From contig CAYVOX010000025.1 in NCBI GenBank assembly GCA_964453035.1, positions 1-30,087 of the forward strand: a stretch of DNA of 30,087 bases. Reading direction: 5' to 3'. Origin of the DNA: CAYVOX01 sp964453035 (GTDB lineage: Bacteria; Chloroflexota; Anaerolineae; Anaerolineales; Anaerolineaceae). Shown here piece after piece: positions 23,551 to 30,087 of this stretch (positions within the stretch are counted from its first letter, which is position 1; each line of letters starts with the position of its first letter). Under the pieces are notes generated by a model. It had not been told where the DNA came from, did no database searches, and saw only the letters and a list, made by a program, of their open reading frames with translations. Position numbers and translations under genes: made by a program.

Positions 23551-23859
23551 ATGAGCGATAATGATCCCGGCAAGCCGACCCGCAAGCAATACTGGCTCAA
23601 CCTGACGTTAGCCGGGTTGGTGGGGCAAGTGGGATGCGTCACCCTGGTCATCGTTCTGGGGGCTGTTTTTCTGGGCCTTTTCCTGGATGGACAATTCCAG
23701 ACGCGCCCGTGGTTCACCATAGGGCTGGTGGTAGCCAGTATTCCGGTATCATTGGTGGTGATGCTTATCATCTCGCGCCTGGCAGTCTCACGGATTAAAA
23801 CAGGCGCAGCTGCACAAAAAGACCGTTCGCAGGAGGCTGAACTTGGAAAAAAAGTCTAA
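23551..23859 (+). CDS. AtpZ/AtpI-like ATP synthase assembly protein
   Basis: A 102-residue protein with two membrane helices (about residues 20-45 and 53-80). The segment LGLFLDGQFQTRPWFTIGL matches the short AtpZ/AtpI-type proteins at the head of F-ATP synthase operons (ATPase_gene1 family), which have been linked to c-ring assembly or divalent cation uptake. It overlaps the start of atpB by 17 bases. Its ATG lies just downstream of a strong promoter with no ribosome binding site. Confidence 0.8.
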   Translation: MSDNDPGKPTRKQYWLNLTLAGLVGQVGCVTLVIVLGAVFLGLFLDGQFQTRPWFTIGLVVASIPVSLVVMLIISRLAVSRIKTGAAAQKDRSQEAELGKKV

Positions 23860-24826
23860 GTGGCGCTGGGGCGTCAACCGTTGGCTGATTCTCCTGTGTG
23901 TCATCTTTGGCATCATTGGCGTGAACATTGCCGCGCCGGTGCAACCGCATATCCAGGTGGCGGCTGAGAAGATTATCGAAGAGCCGCTCTTTAGCATTCC
24001 CGGGCTGGGCGATTTTTACTTTTTCAACACGCTCACGGCAATGGTGGTGGCGGACCTGGTGCTGATTGGGTTGGCGCTGGCGGTACGCAACGCAACCCGC
24101 AGCGGGCGCCTGATCCCCTCGGGCATTTCTGGCGCCATGGAGGCCGCGGTTGAGGCGCTCTACAACTTTGCAGAATCGACCGCCGGCAAGCAGACCAAGC
24201 GCATCTTCCCCTGGTTTGCGACCATTTTCCTGCTGGTGTTGGTTGCCAACCTTTCTAAGCTGATCCCGGGTTTTGAAACCATCGGCGTCATGCATCACTC
24301 GGAAGAAGGGTATAACATTCAATCCCTGGGCGGCGGGTGGTACAACCTGCTCCCCGGCCATGCCGAGGGCGACAAGGCTTACATCCTCACCCCCTTCTTG
24401 CGTGGTCTTTCGACTGATTTGAACTTTACCGCAGCCCTGGCGTTGATTGCCGTGGTGATGACCCAGGTGATTGGCGTGCAGACGCAGGGTATGGCCTACT
24501 TCACCAAGTTCTTTAACACCACCACGCTCTTCAAAAAGCCGTTCTTCGGCTTCATTGATTTTGCCGTGGGCCTGCTGGAAACCATCTCTGAATTTGCAAA
24601 AATTCTCTCGTTTGCCTTCCGGTTGTTCGGCAATATGTTCGCGGGGATGGTGCTGGTGGCGTTAATCGGCGCGATGATGCCGGTTTTCATGCCTTCTCTC
24701 ATTTTCATGTTCGAGTTCTTTATCGGTCTGATCCAGGCTTTTGTGTTTGCCATGCTAACCCTGGTGTTTATGACGCAAGCCACGCGCGGTCACGGCGGTG
24801 AACACGCCGAAGGCGAAGCGCACTGA
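23843..24826 (+). CDS. atpB: ATP synthase subunit a
   Basis: A 327-residue membrane subunit forming the ion half-channels of Fo. The essential arginine is in SFAFRLFGNMFAGM, and the last helix carries FIGLIQAFVFAMLTLVFM. The start is TTG at 23843, chosen because a perfect AGGAGG lies six bases upstream and no other start is as well placed. The protein is longer than E. coli subunit a, with an N-terminal extension and a polar loop around residues 150-190. It overlaps the AtpZ/I-like gene by 17 bases. Confidence 0.95.
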   Translation: MEKKSKWRWGVNRWLILLCVIFGIIGVNIAAPVQPHIQVAAEKIIEEPLFSIPGLGDFYFFNTLTAMVVADLVLIGLALAVRNATRSGRLIPSGISGAMEAAVEALYNFAESTAGKQTKRIFPWFATIFLLVLVANLSKLIPGFETIGVMHHSEEGYNIQSLGGGWYNLLPGHAEGDKAYILTPFLRGLSTDLNFTAALALIAVVMTQVIGVQTQGMAYFTKFFNTTTLFKKPFFGFIDFAVGLLETISEFAKILSFAFRLFGNMFAGMVLVALIGAMMPVFMPSLIFMFEFFIGLIQAFVFAMLTLVFMTQATRGHGGEHAEGEAH

Positions 24827-24863
24827 GTTATTATTTGAGACCAAACAGCGAGGAGAAAAAACA

Positions 24864-25100
24864 ATGACGGGTGACCTGATTATGGCGGCAAAATTTATTG
24901 GAGCAGGGCTGGCGATGATTGGCGCTGCTGGCGCTGGCGTGGGTATTGGTTTGAGCGTGCAAGGCGCCCTGGAGGGCATGGCGCGCAACCCCGACGCATA
25001 CGGCAACCTGTTAACCAATATGATCCTTGGGATTGCCTTCTCAGAAGCGATCGCGATTTACTGCCTGGTGATCGCGTTCTTGATGCTGTTCGTGCTTTAG
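24864..25100 (+). CDS. atpE: ATP synthase subunit c
   Basis: A 78-residue hairpin of two helices that forms the rotor ring. The ion-binding carboxylate is E61 (FSEAIAIY) and the polar loop is ARNPDAYG. Position 28 in the first helix is isoleucine, where sodium-type rings carry glutamine, and the residue after E61 is alanine, where they carry serine. By those known criteria the ring should bind protons. The frame is open further upstream, but ATG at 24864 gives the standard length and has AGGAG eight bases before it. Confidence 0.95.
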   Translation: MTGDLIMAAKFIGAGLAMIGAAGAGVGIGLSVQGALEGMARNPDAYGNLLTNMILGIAFSEAIAIYCLVIAFLMLFVL

Positions 25101-25119
25101 ATCATCAAAGGAGTGCGCC

Positions 25120-25854
25120 TTGGAAAAACTGGGACTTAACCTCGGTTTCTTGTTATTGCAGATCGCTAACTTTGCGATCATCCTGATTGTGCTGCGCGCC
25201 TGGGTCTATAAGCCGCTGATCAAGATGCTTGAAAAACGCCGGCTTTCGATTGCCCAGGGGCTGGAAGACGCTCGCATTGCCTCCGAAGCGCGCGCCAATG
25301 CTGAAAATGAAGCCAAACGCCTGCTGGAAGAAGCCAACGTGAAGGCTGCTGAGATTGTGCGCGAAGCCGATTCGCGCGCTGAGGCGGTTAAGAAAGAGAT
25401 TCTGGCGGAGGCTGAGAAGGAAGCCAACCAGGTACGCGAGCAGAAAATGGCTGAGTTTGAGCAGGAGCGCGTTCAAATTCTGGCTGGCCTACGCCAGGAA
25501 GTGGTGGCGCTTTCGATGGCAGCCACGCAAAAATTGGTGCAAGAATCGCTCACGCAGGAGCGCCAGCGCACCCTGTTGAAGGAGTTCTTCTCGGGCGTCA
25601 AAGCCGGGCGCGTGATGGTGCTGGAAGATGCGAATGTGGCTGGCGCCGCTGCCGAAGTGACCAGCGCCCTGCCGCTCACCGCGGAGGAGCAGGTGGTGGT
25701 CAAGAGTGAACTGCTCGGCAAACTGAAAGAAGGGGCCTCCATCAGTTTCAGGGTGGACCCGAAGATTCTGGGTGGTCTGGTGGTGAGGGTGGGCGACCGC
25801 GTGGTGGACGGCTCGGTGGCGGGGCAGATGCAGGCCCTGCGGCAGAGCCTGTAA
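25120..25854 (+). CDS. atpF: ATP synthase subunit b fused to delta C-terminal domain
   Basis: A 244-residue protein. Residues 1-165 are subunit b: one N-terminal membrane helix, a long charged coiled coil rich in alanine, glutamate and lysine, and the end segment QERQRTLLKEFF. Residues about 180-244 match the C-terminal part of subunit delta: VTSALPLTAEEQ, then VDPKILGGLVVRVGDRVVDGS. The helical N-terminal domain of delta, which normally caps the F1 crown, is not present. The start is TTG at 25120, with AAAGGAG six bases upstream. No atpH, atpA, atpG, atpD or atpC follows; the next gene is murE-like. Confidence 0.92.
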   Translation: MEKLGLNLGFLLLQIANFAIILIVLRAWVYKPLIKMLEKRRLSIAQGLEDARIASEARANAENEAKRLLEEANVKAAEIVREADSRAEAVKKEILAEAEKEANQVREQKMAEFEQERVQILAGLRQEVVALSMAATQKLVQESLTQERQRTLLKEFFSGVKAGRVMVLEDANVAGAAAEVTSALPLTAEEQVVVKSELLGKLKEGASISFRVDPKILGGLVVRVGDRVVDGSVAGQMQALRQSL

Positions 25855-25866
25855 ACACCAGCGCCG

Positions 25867-27420
25867 ATGGCAGGCGACGATTTGCACAATTTAACGGGCC
25901 TGTTCGCGGATATTCCGGTAGGCGTGATTGCCCCCGGAGAAATCCCCGCAGAACCGGTCAACGGCATCGTAAGTGATTCCCGGGCGGTTGTTCCCGGGAA
26001 TTTGTTTGTGGCGCTCAGCGGCGGCAGCGAGGATGGTCACCGTTACATCCCGGCGGCGGTTAAGAACGGCGCAGCGGCGGTGGTGGGCACGCAGCCGCTC
26101 AGCGGATTGAGCGTGCCGTACATCCAGGTGGCTGAGAGCCGCGAGGCGCTGGCTTACCTGGCGGCGGCTTTCTACGGCTTCCCGGCCCGCCGGCTGACGG
26201 TGATCGGCGTCACCGGCACGGACGGCAAAACGACCACCTCCAACTTAATCTACCAGATTCTGCTCGCAGCTGGCAAAGCGACCGGCGTGATATCAACGGT
26301 CAACGCGGTGATTGGCGACGAGGTGATAGATACCGGTTTCCACGTGACCACGCCCGAGGCTCCCGAAGTGCAGCATTACCTCAGCCGCATGGTGAGGGCG
26401 GGGTTGACGCACGTGGTGCTGGAATCGACCTCGCACGGGCTGGCGCAGCACCGCGTGACCGCCTGCGAGTTTGATATTGGCGTGGTGACTAACATCACCC
26501 ACGAACACCTGGATTACCACGGCTCTTACGAGGCCTACCGCGCGGCCAAGGGGCGGCTGTTCACATCGCTGGCTGCCACGCGCCAGAAGCCGCAGGGCAA
26601 CCCGCGCCTGGCGGTGTTGAACCGCGACGACGGCAGTTACAATTATCTCAACAACCTGGTCGCGACCCCGAAAATTGCGTATAGCCTGGAAAGGGATGCG
26701 GCGCCATTGTGGGCCGGGGAAATTGCACAGGATGCCAGCGGGCTGCGCTTCACCGCGCACGGACCCAGCTTTGATTTACCTGTTGAAACATCTCTGGTTG
26801 GCCTTTTTAATGTATCCAACATCCTGGCGGCGCTTGGGGCGTGCGTGATGGGCCTGGGCATTACGCCCGAGAAAGCCAGGGAGGGCATTGCGCGGGTGAG
26901 AGGCGTTCCCGGACGCATGGAGCGCATTGACGTGGGCCAGCCTTTCACCGCGATTGTGGATTTTGCGCACACGCCCAACGCCCTCAAGGTGGCGCTGGAG
27001 GCCGTTCGCGCCATGACGCGCGGGCGGGTGATTGCGGTTTTCGGCTCTGCGGGGCTGCGCGACCGGCAAAAACGGCGCATGATGGCTGAGGTTTCGGTTG
27101 ACCTGGCGGATATCACCATCCTCACCGCTGAAGACCCGCGCACCGAATCGCTGGATGGCATTCTGGCGGAGATGGCGGGCGCGGCGGCGCTGAGGGGCGG
27201 GGTGGAGGGAGAGAGTTTTTTCCGTGTGGCTGACCGGGGGGAGGCGCTGCGGCTGGCGTGCCGGTTGGCGCGGGCGGGGGATGTGGTGGTGGCATGCGGG
27301 AAGGGGCACGAGCAATCCATGTGCTTTGGGACGACGGAGTACGCCTGGGATGACCGGGTGGCTTTGCGCGCTGCGCTGGGGGTGGGGGAGATGCCGGGGT
27401 TGCCGACGGGGAAAGCGTAA
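25867..27420 (+). CDS. murE: MurE-like UDP-MurNAc-tripeptide synthetase
   Basis: A 517-residue cytosolic Mur ligase that adds the third amino acid to the peptidoglycan stem peptide. It has the P-loop GVTGTDGKTTT (114-124), TTPEAPE (161-167), STSHGLAQHRV (188-197), the carbamylated-lysine position K228 (YRAAKGRLF), HTPNAL (368-373) and GKGHE near residue 475. The motif that selects meso-diaminopimelate in E. coli, DNPR, reads EDPR here (422-425). The arginine and the GKGHE residues are kept. The added residue could therefore be mDAP, ornithine or lysine. It starts 12 bases after the b-delta gene without a clear ribosome binding site, so it is likely in the same transcript. Confidence 0.88.
   Translation: MAGDDLHNLTGLFADIPVGVIAPGEIPAEPVNGIVSDSRAVVPGNLFVALSGGSEDGHRYIPAAVKNGAAAVVGTQPLSGLSVPYIQVAESREALAYLAAAFYGFPARRLTVIGVTGTDGKTTTSNLIYQILLAAGKATGVISTVNAVIGDEVIDTGFHVTTPEAPEVQHYLSRMVRAGLTHVVLESTSHGLAQHRVTACEFDIGVVTNITHEHLDYHGSYEAYRAAKGRLFTSLAATRQKPQGNPRLAVLNRDDGSYNYLNNLVATPKIAYSLERDAAPLWAGEIAQDASGLRFTAHGPSFDLPVETSLVGLFNVSNILAALGACVMGLGITPEKAREGIARVRGVPGRMERIDVGQPFTAIVDFAHTPNALKVALEAVRAMTRGRVIAVFGSAGLRDRQKRRMMAEVSVDLADITILTAEDPRTESLDGILAEMAGAAALRGGVEGESFFRVADRGEALRLACRLARAGDVVVACGKGHEQSMCFGTTEYAWDDRVALRAALGVGEMPGLPTGKA
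27377..27407 (+). repeat. Left copy of a 31-bp direct repeat (end of murE)
   Basis: This stretch near the murE 3' end is repeated at 29265-29295 in the same orientation with 29 of 31 bases identical. The only difference is GG in this copy against CA in the other. It starts in the codons for LGVGEM and ends in those for GLPT. Confidence 0.9.
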
Positions 27421-27689
27421 TTTCCAGCAATCATGTCGTTTACGGCAGGTCTCATAACTTGCTGAGCTTGTGAGGTCTACGGTTAAAACAGTGCTTGTGG
27501 TCGGGAGACTGCAAAGGTGCGACGTCATACGGTTTCTGCTTGCAGATGGTAATTGCCAGGTTATTATACTTTTTAGTTTATCTAGGTGACAAATACCGAC
27601 TCGTATTTATATATTTCCATATATAGTTTAGCGTAACAAATAGTGCTTTGGAATAGATTTAGAACGAAATTGAAAAGGGAAAAAATGAT
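27421..27689. other. Intergenic region after murE, turning AT-rich
   Basis: 269 bases without a gene. A 7-bp hairpin, CTCATAA (27451-27457) / TTGTGAG (27468-27474), could be a weak terminator for murE but lacks a T-tract. From about 27550 the sequence becomes strongly AT-rich. Several TATA-like stretches there could hold the promoter of the next gene, but no pair of hexamers is convincing. Confidence 0.5.
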
Positions 27690-28304
27690 ATGAGAAGGAA
27701 TTATTATTGGATATTTGGTTTATTCCTTATTCTATTTAGCAATTATGATTTTACTCTCAATGATGGAATCGCTGCCAATCCCGTCAATCCACAAAATATG
27801 AAAATATTCCTTCCGTTAATTGTCAAGCCGGTTACCGAAACCTTTGTCCCCCCTTGTCGTTTAGCGCACGATATCGGAACATTGACTGGGATATCCTTCA
27901 GGTGGGGTGACAACCTTCAGAATCCCAATTCAAACTGGCGATATGCGTTCGAATCTGCTTTGAGCAATTGGAATGTGTCACCAACAATGATATATTTTTT
28001 CAATCATATTGATGGAACAACGAGTATTGACACATATACATTTGATGACGGAAAAGGTGGATATACTGATTGGTTTTGCGAAGGCGGTGTTTCAGCGGGA
28101 TCAAATGTTTTTGCAAATACATTTTATGAATATAACAATTCAAACATGCGTCAAGCAGTCGCTGGTCACGAATTGGGACACGCTCAATATATCGGACATG
28201 TAGATAGCACTGAAATCGCACTAATGGGAAATAATCCCAACCCGGAAATTTACTTCACTGCCCAAAGCATTGACATAAGTCTAGTCAATCAGATATACCC
28301 TTGA
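27690..28304 (+). CDS. Secreted metzincin-like zinc metalloprotease
   Basis: A 204-residue protein with an N-terminal signal peptide (hydrophobic core at residues 6-18) and then FLPLIVK, a segment often seen behind signal peptides in Chloroflexota. The zinc motif is HELGHAQYIGH (160-170), which gives H160, E161, H164 and H170, the metzincin spacing HExxHxxxxxH. A candidate Met-turn, ALM with M179, follows. The glycine usually found three residues after the second histidine is tyrosine here, with glycine at 169 instead. Cysteines C56 and C130 could pair outside the cell. The gene is markedly AT-rich compared with the window. No propeptide is obvious. Substrate unknown. Confidence 0.7.
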   Translation: MRRNYYWIFGLFLILFSNYDFTLNDGIAANPVNPQNMKIFLPLIVKPVTETFVPPCRLAHDIGTLTGISFRWGDNLQNPNSNWRYAFESALSNWNVSPTMIYFFNHIDGTTSIDTYTFDDGKGGYTDWFCEGGVSAGSNVFANTFYEYNNSNMRQAVAGHELGHAQYIGHVDSTEIALMGNNPNPEIYFTAQSIDISLVNQIYP

Positions 28305-28322
28305 GGTTACAAGGAGATTGTC

Positions 28323-29090
28323 ATGATCTTTGTTAGGATAGCAATCAAAATATTACGAGTGATAATGATTTGTTCGTTATTAGTTTCATGTGCTTCCATA
28401 TCAACCCCGCAAAGTAATACTACTCTACCTAAGAAAGCCCCAACAACAGTCTATCGCAATGCAAGTTATATCGCCGAATACTCCCTGGTGGGCTTGATCT
28501 TAAAATCGGAGTTGATTGTACGCGGGCGCATAACAGGCAGCGAAGATATTATCAATATGGCGCGGGATGTGAACGATTACAGCAAGCCAGACCCTAGAAT
28601 GTTCGGCATTGGGCAGATCTATGGCTTTGATGTGACGCAGACCATTAAAGTGGGTGGCGCAGTCGATGTGGGGGCGCAGATCAAGGTGGTTCAGGCGGAA
28701 GGATTGATTACCTCTCCAACCACCAATCCGCCTTCTAAAGAAGAGATCGAGGCAGCGAAAAAGATCGAGCAGGGTTCGCCACTCATCGGAAACCAGGAAT
28801 ACATCCTGTTCTTGAAGCCAATGAAGGAATTTGACAACCTGAAAGGTTATTACACGGGAACGGCGCATCCCTGGCAATTCGTCATTGAAAAAGGCTGCGC
28901 ATACCCGGAAACGCCTTGGGAATACGCGAAATATTATTATCTGCCCCAGGAAACTGATAAATTTATAGCTGAGATCATCGCGAGCCTGAGCGCAAAGGTC
29001 ACGCCGCAGCCGAGGATGGCGTATCCGGCGCCGGGCGGGGAAAAATCCACCTGCCCCCCGAGAATTATTACAGTGGCACCGTACCCGTGA
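28323..29090 (+). CDS. Lipoprotein of unknown function
   Basis: A 255-residue protein with a type II signal peptide ending in LLVSCAS, the lipobox cysteine being C23. The mature part contains SELIVRGRITGSED, IYGFDVTQTIKVGG, AQIKVVQAEG and NQEYILFLKPM. This is a beta-rich, OB-like pattern that I recognise from other secreted proteins but cannot name. It begins 18 bases after the protease with an AAGGAG site, so they are likely cotranscribed and may act together. The first 40-45 codons are AT-rich and the rest matches the GC content of the chromosome, so the gene may be chimeric. Confidence 0.65.
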   Translation: MIFVRIAIKILRVIMICSLLVSCASISTPQSNTTLPKKAPTTVYRNASYIAEYSLVGLILKSELIVRGRITGSEDIINMARDVNDYSKPDPRMFGIGQIYGFDVTQTIKVGGAVDVGAQIKVVQAEGLITSPTTNPPSKEEIEAAKKIEQGSPLIGNQEYILFLKPMKEFDNLKGYYTGTAHPWQFVIEKGCAYPETPWEYAKYYYLPQETDKFIAEIIASLSAKVTPQPRMAYPAPGGEKSTCPPRIITVAPYP

Positions 29091-29397
29091 GGTTAACTAC
29101 AGCGTAAAGGCGCATCTCGCAGGTATATCAAGCTTGTATAAATGATTTGGAGACTATCAATTGGCTCCCGACTGTGAATACTGTCAGATTCAGGTTACCA
29201 AAGGTGCGCTATATGATTGCTGTCCTTGAGGAGATTATGTCGGTGTAGGAGTCGTGTGCTGTGTTGGGGGTGGGGGAGATGCCCAGGTTGCCGACCAGCC
29301 TTGAGCGATAAAAAACTGGCAAGGCACACCCCGTCATCGAGATGCTCCCCGCCAGCTTTGGACATCTTTCACAGAGAAGTCACAATCTATCTGGATC
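29091..29397. other. Non-coding stretch with a murE 3' remnant
   Basis: 307 bases without an intact gene between the lipoprotein and the convergent acetyltransferase. The only recognisable content is the murE-like fragment at 29258-29310. A 5-bp stem CTGGC/GCCAG with a long loop (about 29317-29352) is too weak to call a terminator. Confidence 0.6.
29258..29310 (+). pseudogene. Remnant of a murE-like C-terminus (right repeat copy)
   Basis: Bases 29265-29295 repeat murE 27377-27407 with 29 of 31 identical. In the matching frame the fragment reads AVLGVGEMPRLPTSLER and then a stop, against AALGVGEMPGLPTGKA and a stop in murE. Similarity continues weakly a few bases upstream until an in-frame TAG at 29246-29248. 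It is a broken leftover of a murE-type gene end, either a duplicate made when the AT-rich island arrived or the trace of an older second copy. Confidence 0.75.
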
Positions 29398-30087
29398 TTA
29401 CATCATTCGCACCAGGGTATATTTGCCGGGCTGCGGCAGGTAGCCCATTTTGCGGTTAATCTTCAGGATGGGCGCGTTTCTCAGGTTGTTATCCGTTAGA
29501 AGATCTTCTGCGCCGTTATTGCGGGCATACACTGCCCCCAGCACCTTGAGCGCGGTGGCAAGCTTCCGGCCGCGGTAAGCGGTTACCACGCCGGTGTGCT
29601 GGTTGCGCGCGGTGAGCCCATCCGGTGAAAGGCTGATGGCGCACATTCCAACCCACCTGTCGCCATCCACTGCCAGCAACTGCCCTTCCCTTCTAAACCA
29701 CGGCGCATGGATGATAAACTGCTCAAAAACCGGGAAGGTGATCGGCTCTGACAGGCCGGGGTTTTCGTGCGCGTAGCTCACATTCAGATCATAGAGTTTG
29801 CGGCGGGTTGCCGGCGTATCCTCAAAATCCGCCAGCGAGCAGAAGCGGATACCTTCCTTCTCCAGCGCGGCTATGATGTGCAGGTAGGGGGTCTCATCGA
29901 AGGTTGTGAGATCCAGCCGGTAGTTGCAGGTGTGCTCGGCAATCATGAATCCGCGGCGCTGGGCGAAAACCAGGCTCTCAGGATCGTTGTCGAGCACGTC
30001 CGAGCCGAGCTGCGTAGCGCCGAACTGCTGCAAATCTCGCAGCAGCGTATCCCACACCGCTGAGCCGATGCCCATGGCGCGGTGGTA
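29398..30087 (-). CDS. Tandem GNAT acetyltransferase, 5' truncated by window edge
   Basis: The reading frame is open to the right edge, so the true start is outside. The visible 229 residues begin with YHRAMGIGSAVWDTLL, the acetyl-CoA-binding motif A of a first GNAT domain. A second, complete GNAT-like domain follows, with TGVVTAYRGRKLATALKVLGAVYARNNG as its motif A and NRKMGYLPQPG near the end. Tandem GNAT proteins of this kind transfer an acetyl group from acetyl-CoA to an amine. The substrate cannot be told from sequence. Confidence 0.8.
   Translation of the reverse strand, partial: YHRAMGIGSAVWDTLLRDLQQFGATQLGSDVLDNDPESLVFAQRRGFMIAEHTCNYRLDLTTFDETPYLHIIAALEKEGIRFCSLADFEDTPATRRKLYDLNVSYAHENPGLSEPITFPVFEQFIIHAPWFRREGQLLAVDGDRWVGMCAISLSPDGLTARNQHTGVVTAYRGRKLATALKVLGAVYARNNGAEDLLTDNNLRNAPILKINRKMGYLPQPGKYTLVRMM

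Noticed and set aside
24798..24863. A longer form of subunit c starting in the end of atpB.
   Set aside because: The upstream codons add a hydrophilic tail not seen in subunit c, and the 24864 ATG has a good ribosome binding site.
1..30087. CRISPR arrays, tRNA or rRNA genes, insertion sequences.
   Set aside because: None were visible on reading. There are no regularly spaced repeats, no transposase frame and no cloverleaf-like sequence that I could support.

Overview
The window looks like a chromosomal segment from a Gram-negative-type or monoderm bacterium of the phylum Chloroflexota, most likely an Anaerolineae-like lineage. This is inferred from the gene order, the tandem NuoM genes, the b-delta ATP synthase fusion and a secreted protein carrying a FLPLIVK segment after its signal peptide. 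No rRNA or tRNA gene is visible to confirm it. Most of the window is GC-rich with dense, rightward operons. One AT-rich stretch (about 27.5-28.45 kb) stands out.

Region 1 (1-8300) is the distal half of the spc/alpha ribosomal protein superoperon: rpmD (3' end), rplO, secY, adk, map, rpmJ, rpsM, rpsK, rpsD, rpoA, rplQ, truA, rplM and rpsI, closed by a clear intrinsic terminator. infA, which normally sits between map and rpmJ, is absent. In its place are a near-consensus promoter inside the end of map and a structured leader. A second structured gap precedes rpsK.

Region 2 (8300-14250) holds unrelated genes: a tetrapyrrole-methylase-like/MazG fusion, a tryptophanase on the minus strand, a two-gene cassette that resembles DUF4097/YvlB-type envelope proteins, and a small two-TM protein of unknown function that may be translated from a leaderless mRNA.

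Region 3 (14250-23470) is a complex I operon that encodes only the membrane arm: nuoA, H, J, K, L, M, a second M, and N. nuoB, C, D, E, F, G and I are missing. NuoL has an extended C-terminal lateral-helix region and the second NuoM has altered channel residues, which suggests a two-NuoM complex. A perfect TGTGATAA dyad lies upstream.

Region 4 (23470-27420) is a partial ATP synthase operon with only the Fo genes: an AtpZ/I-like gene, atpB, atpE, and an atpF fused to the C-terminal part of delta. The catalytic genes (alpha, gamma, beta, epsilon) are missing and a murE-like ligase follows directly. Both energy complexes in the window therefore appear as their membrane halves, and their soluble halves must be encoded elsewhere if they function.

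Region 5 (27421-30087) contains an AT-rich island with a secreted metzincin-like protease and a lipoprotein. It is bounded by murE on the left and by a 31-bp near-identical copy of the murE 3' end on the right, so it looks inserted or duplicated. The window ends in a truncated tandem GNAT acetyltransferase on the minus strand.
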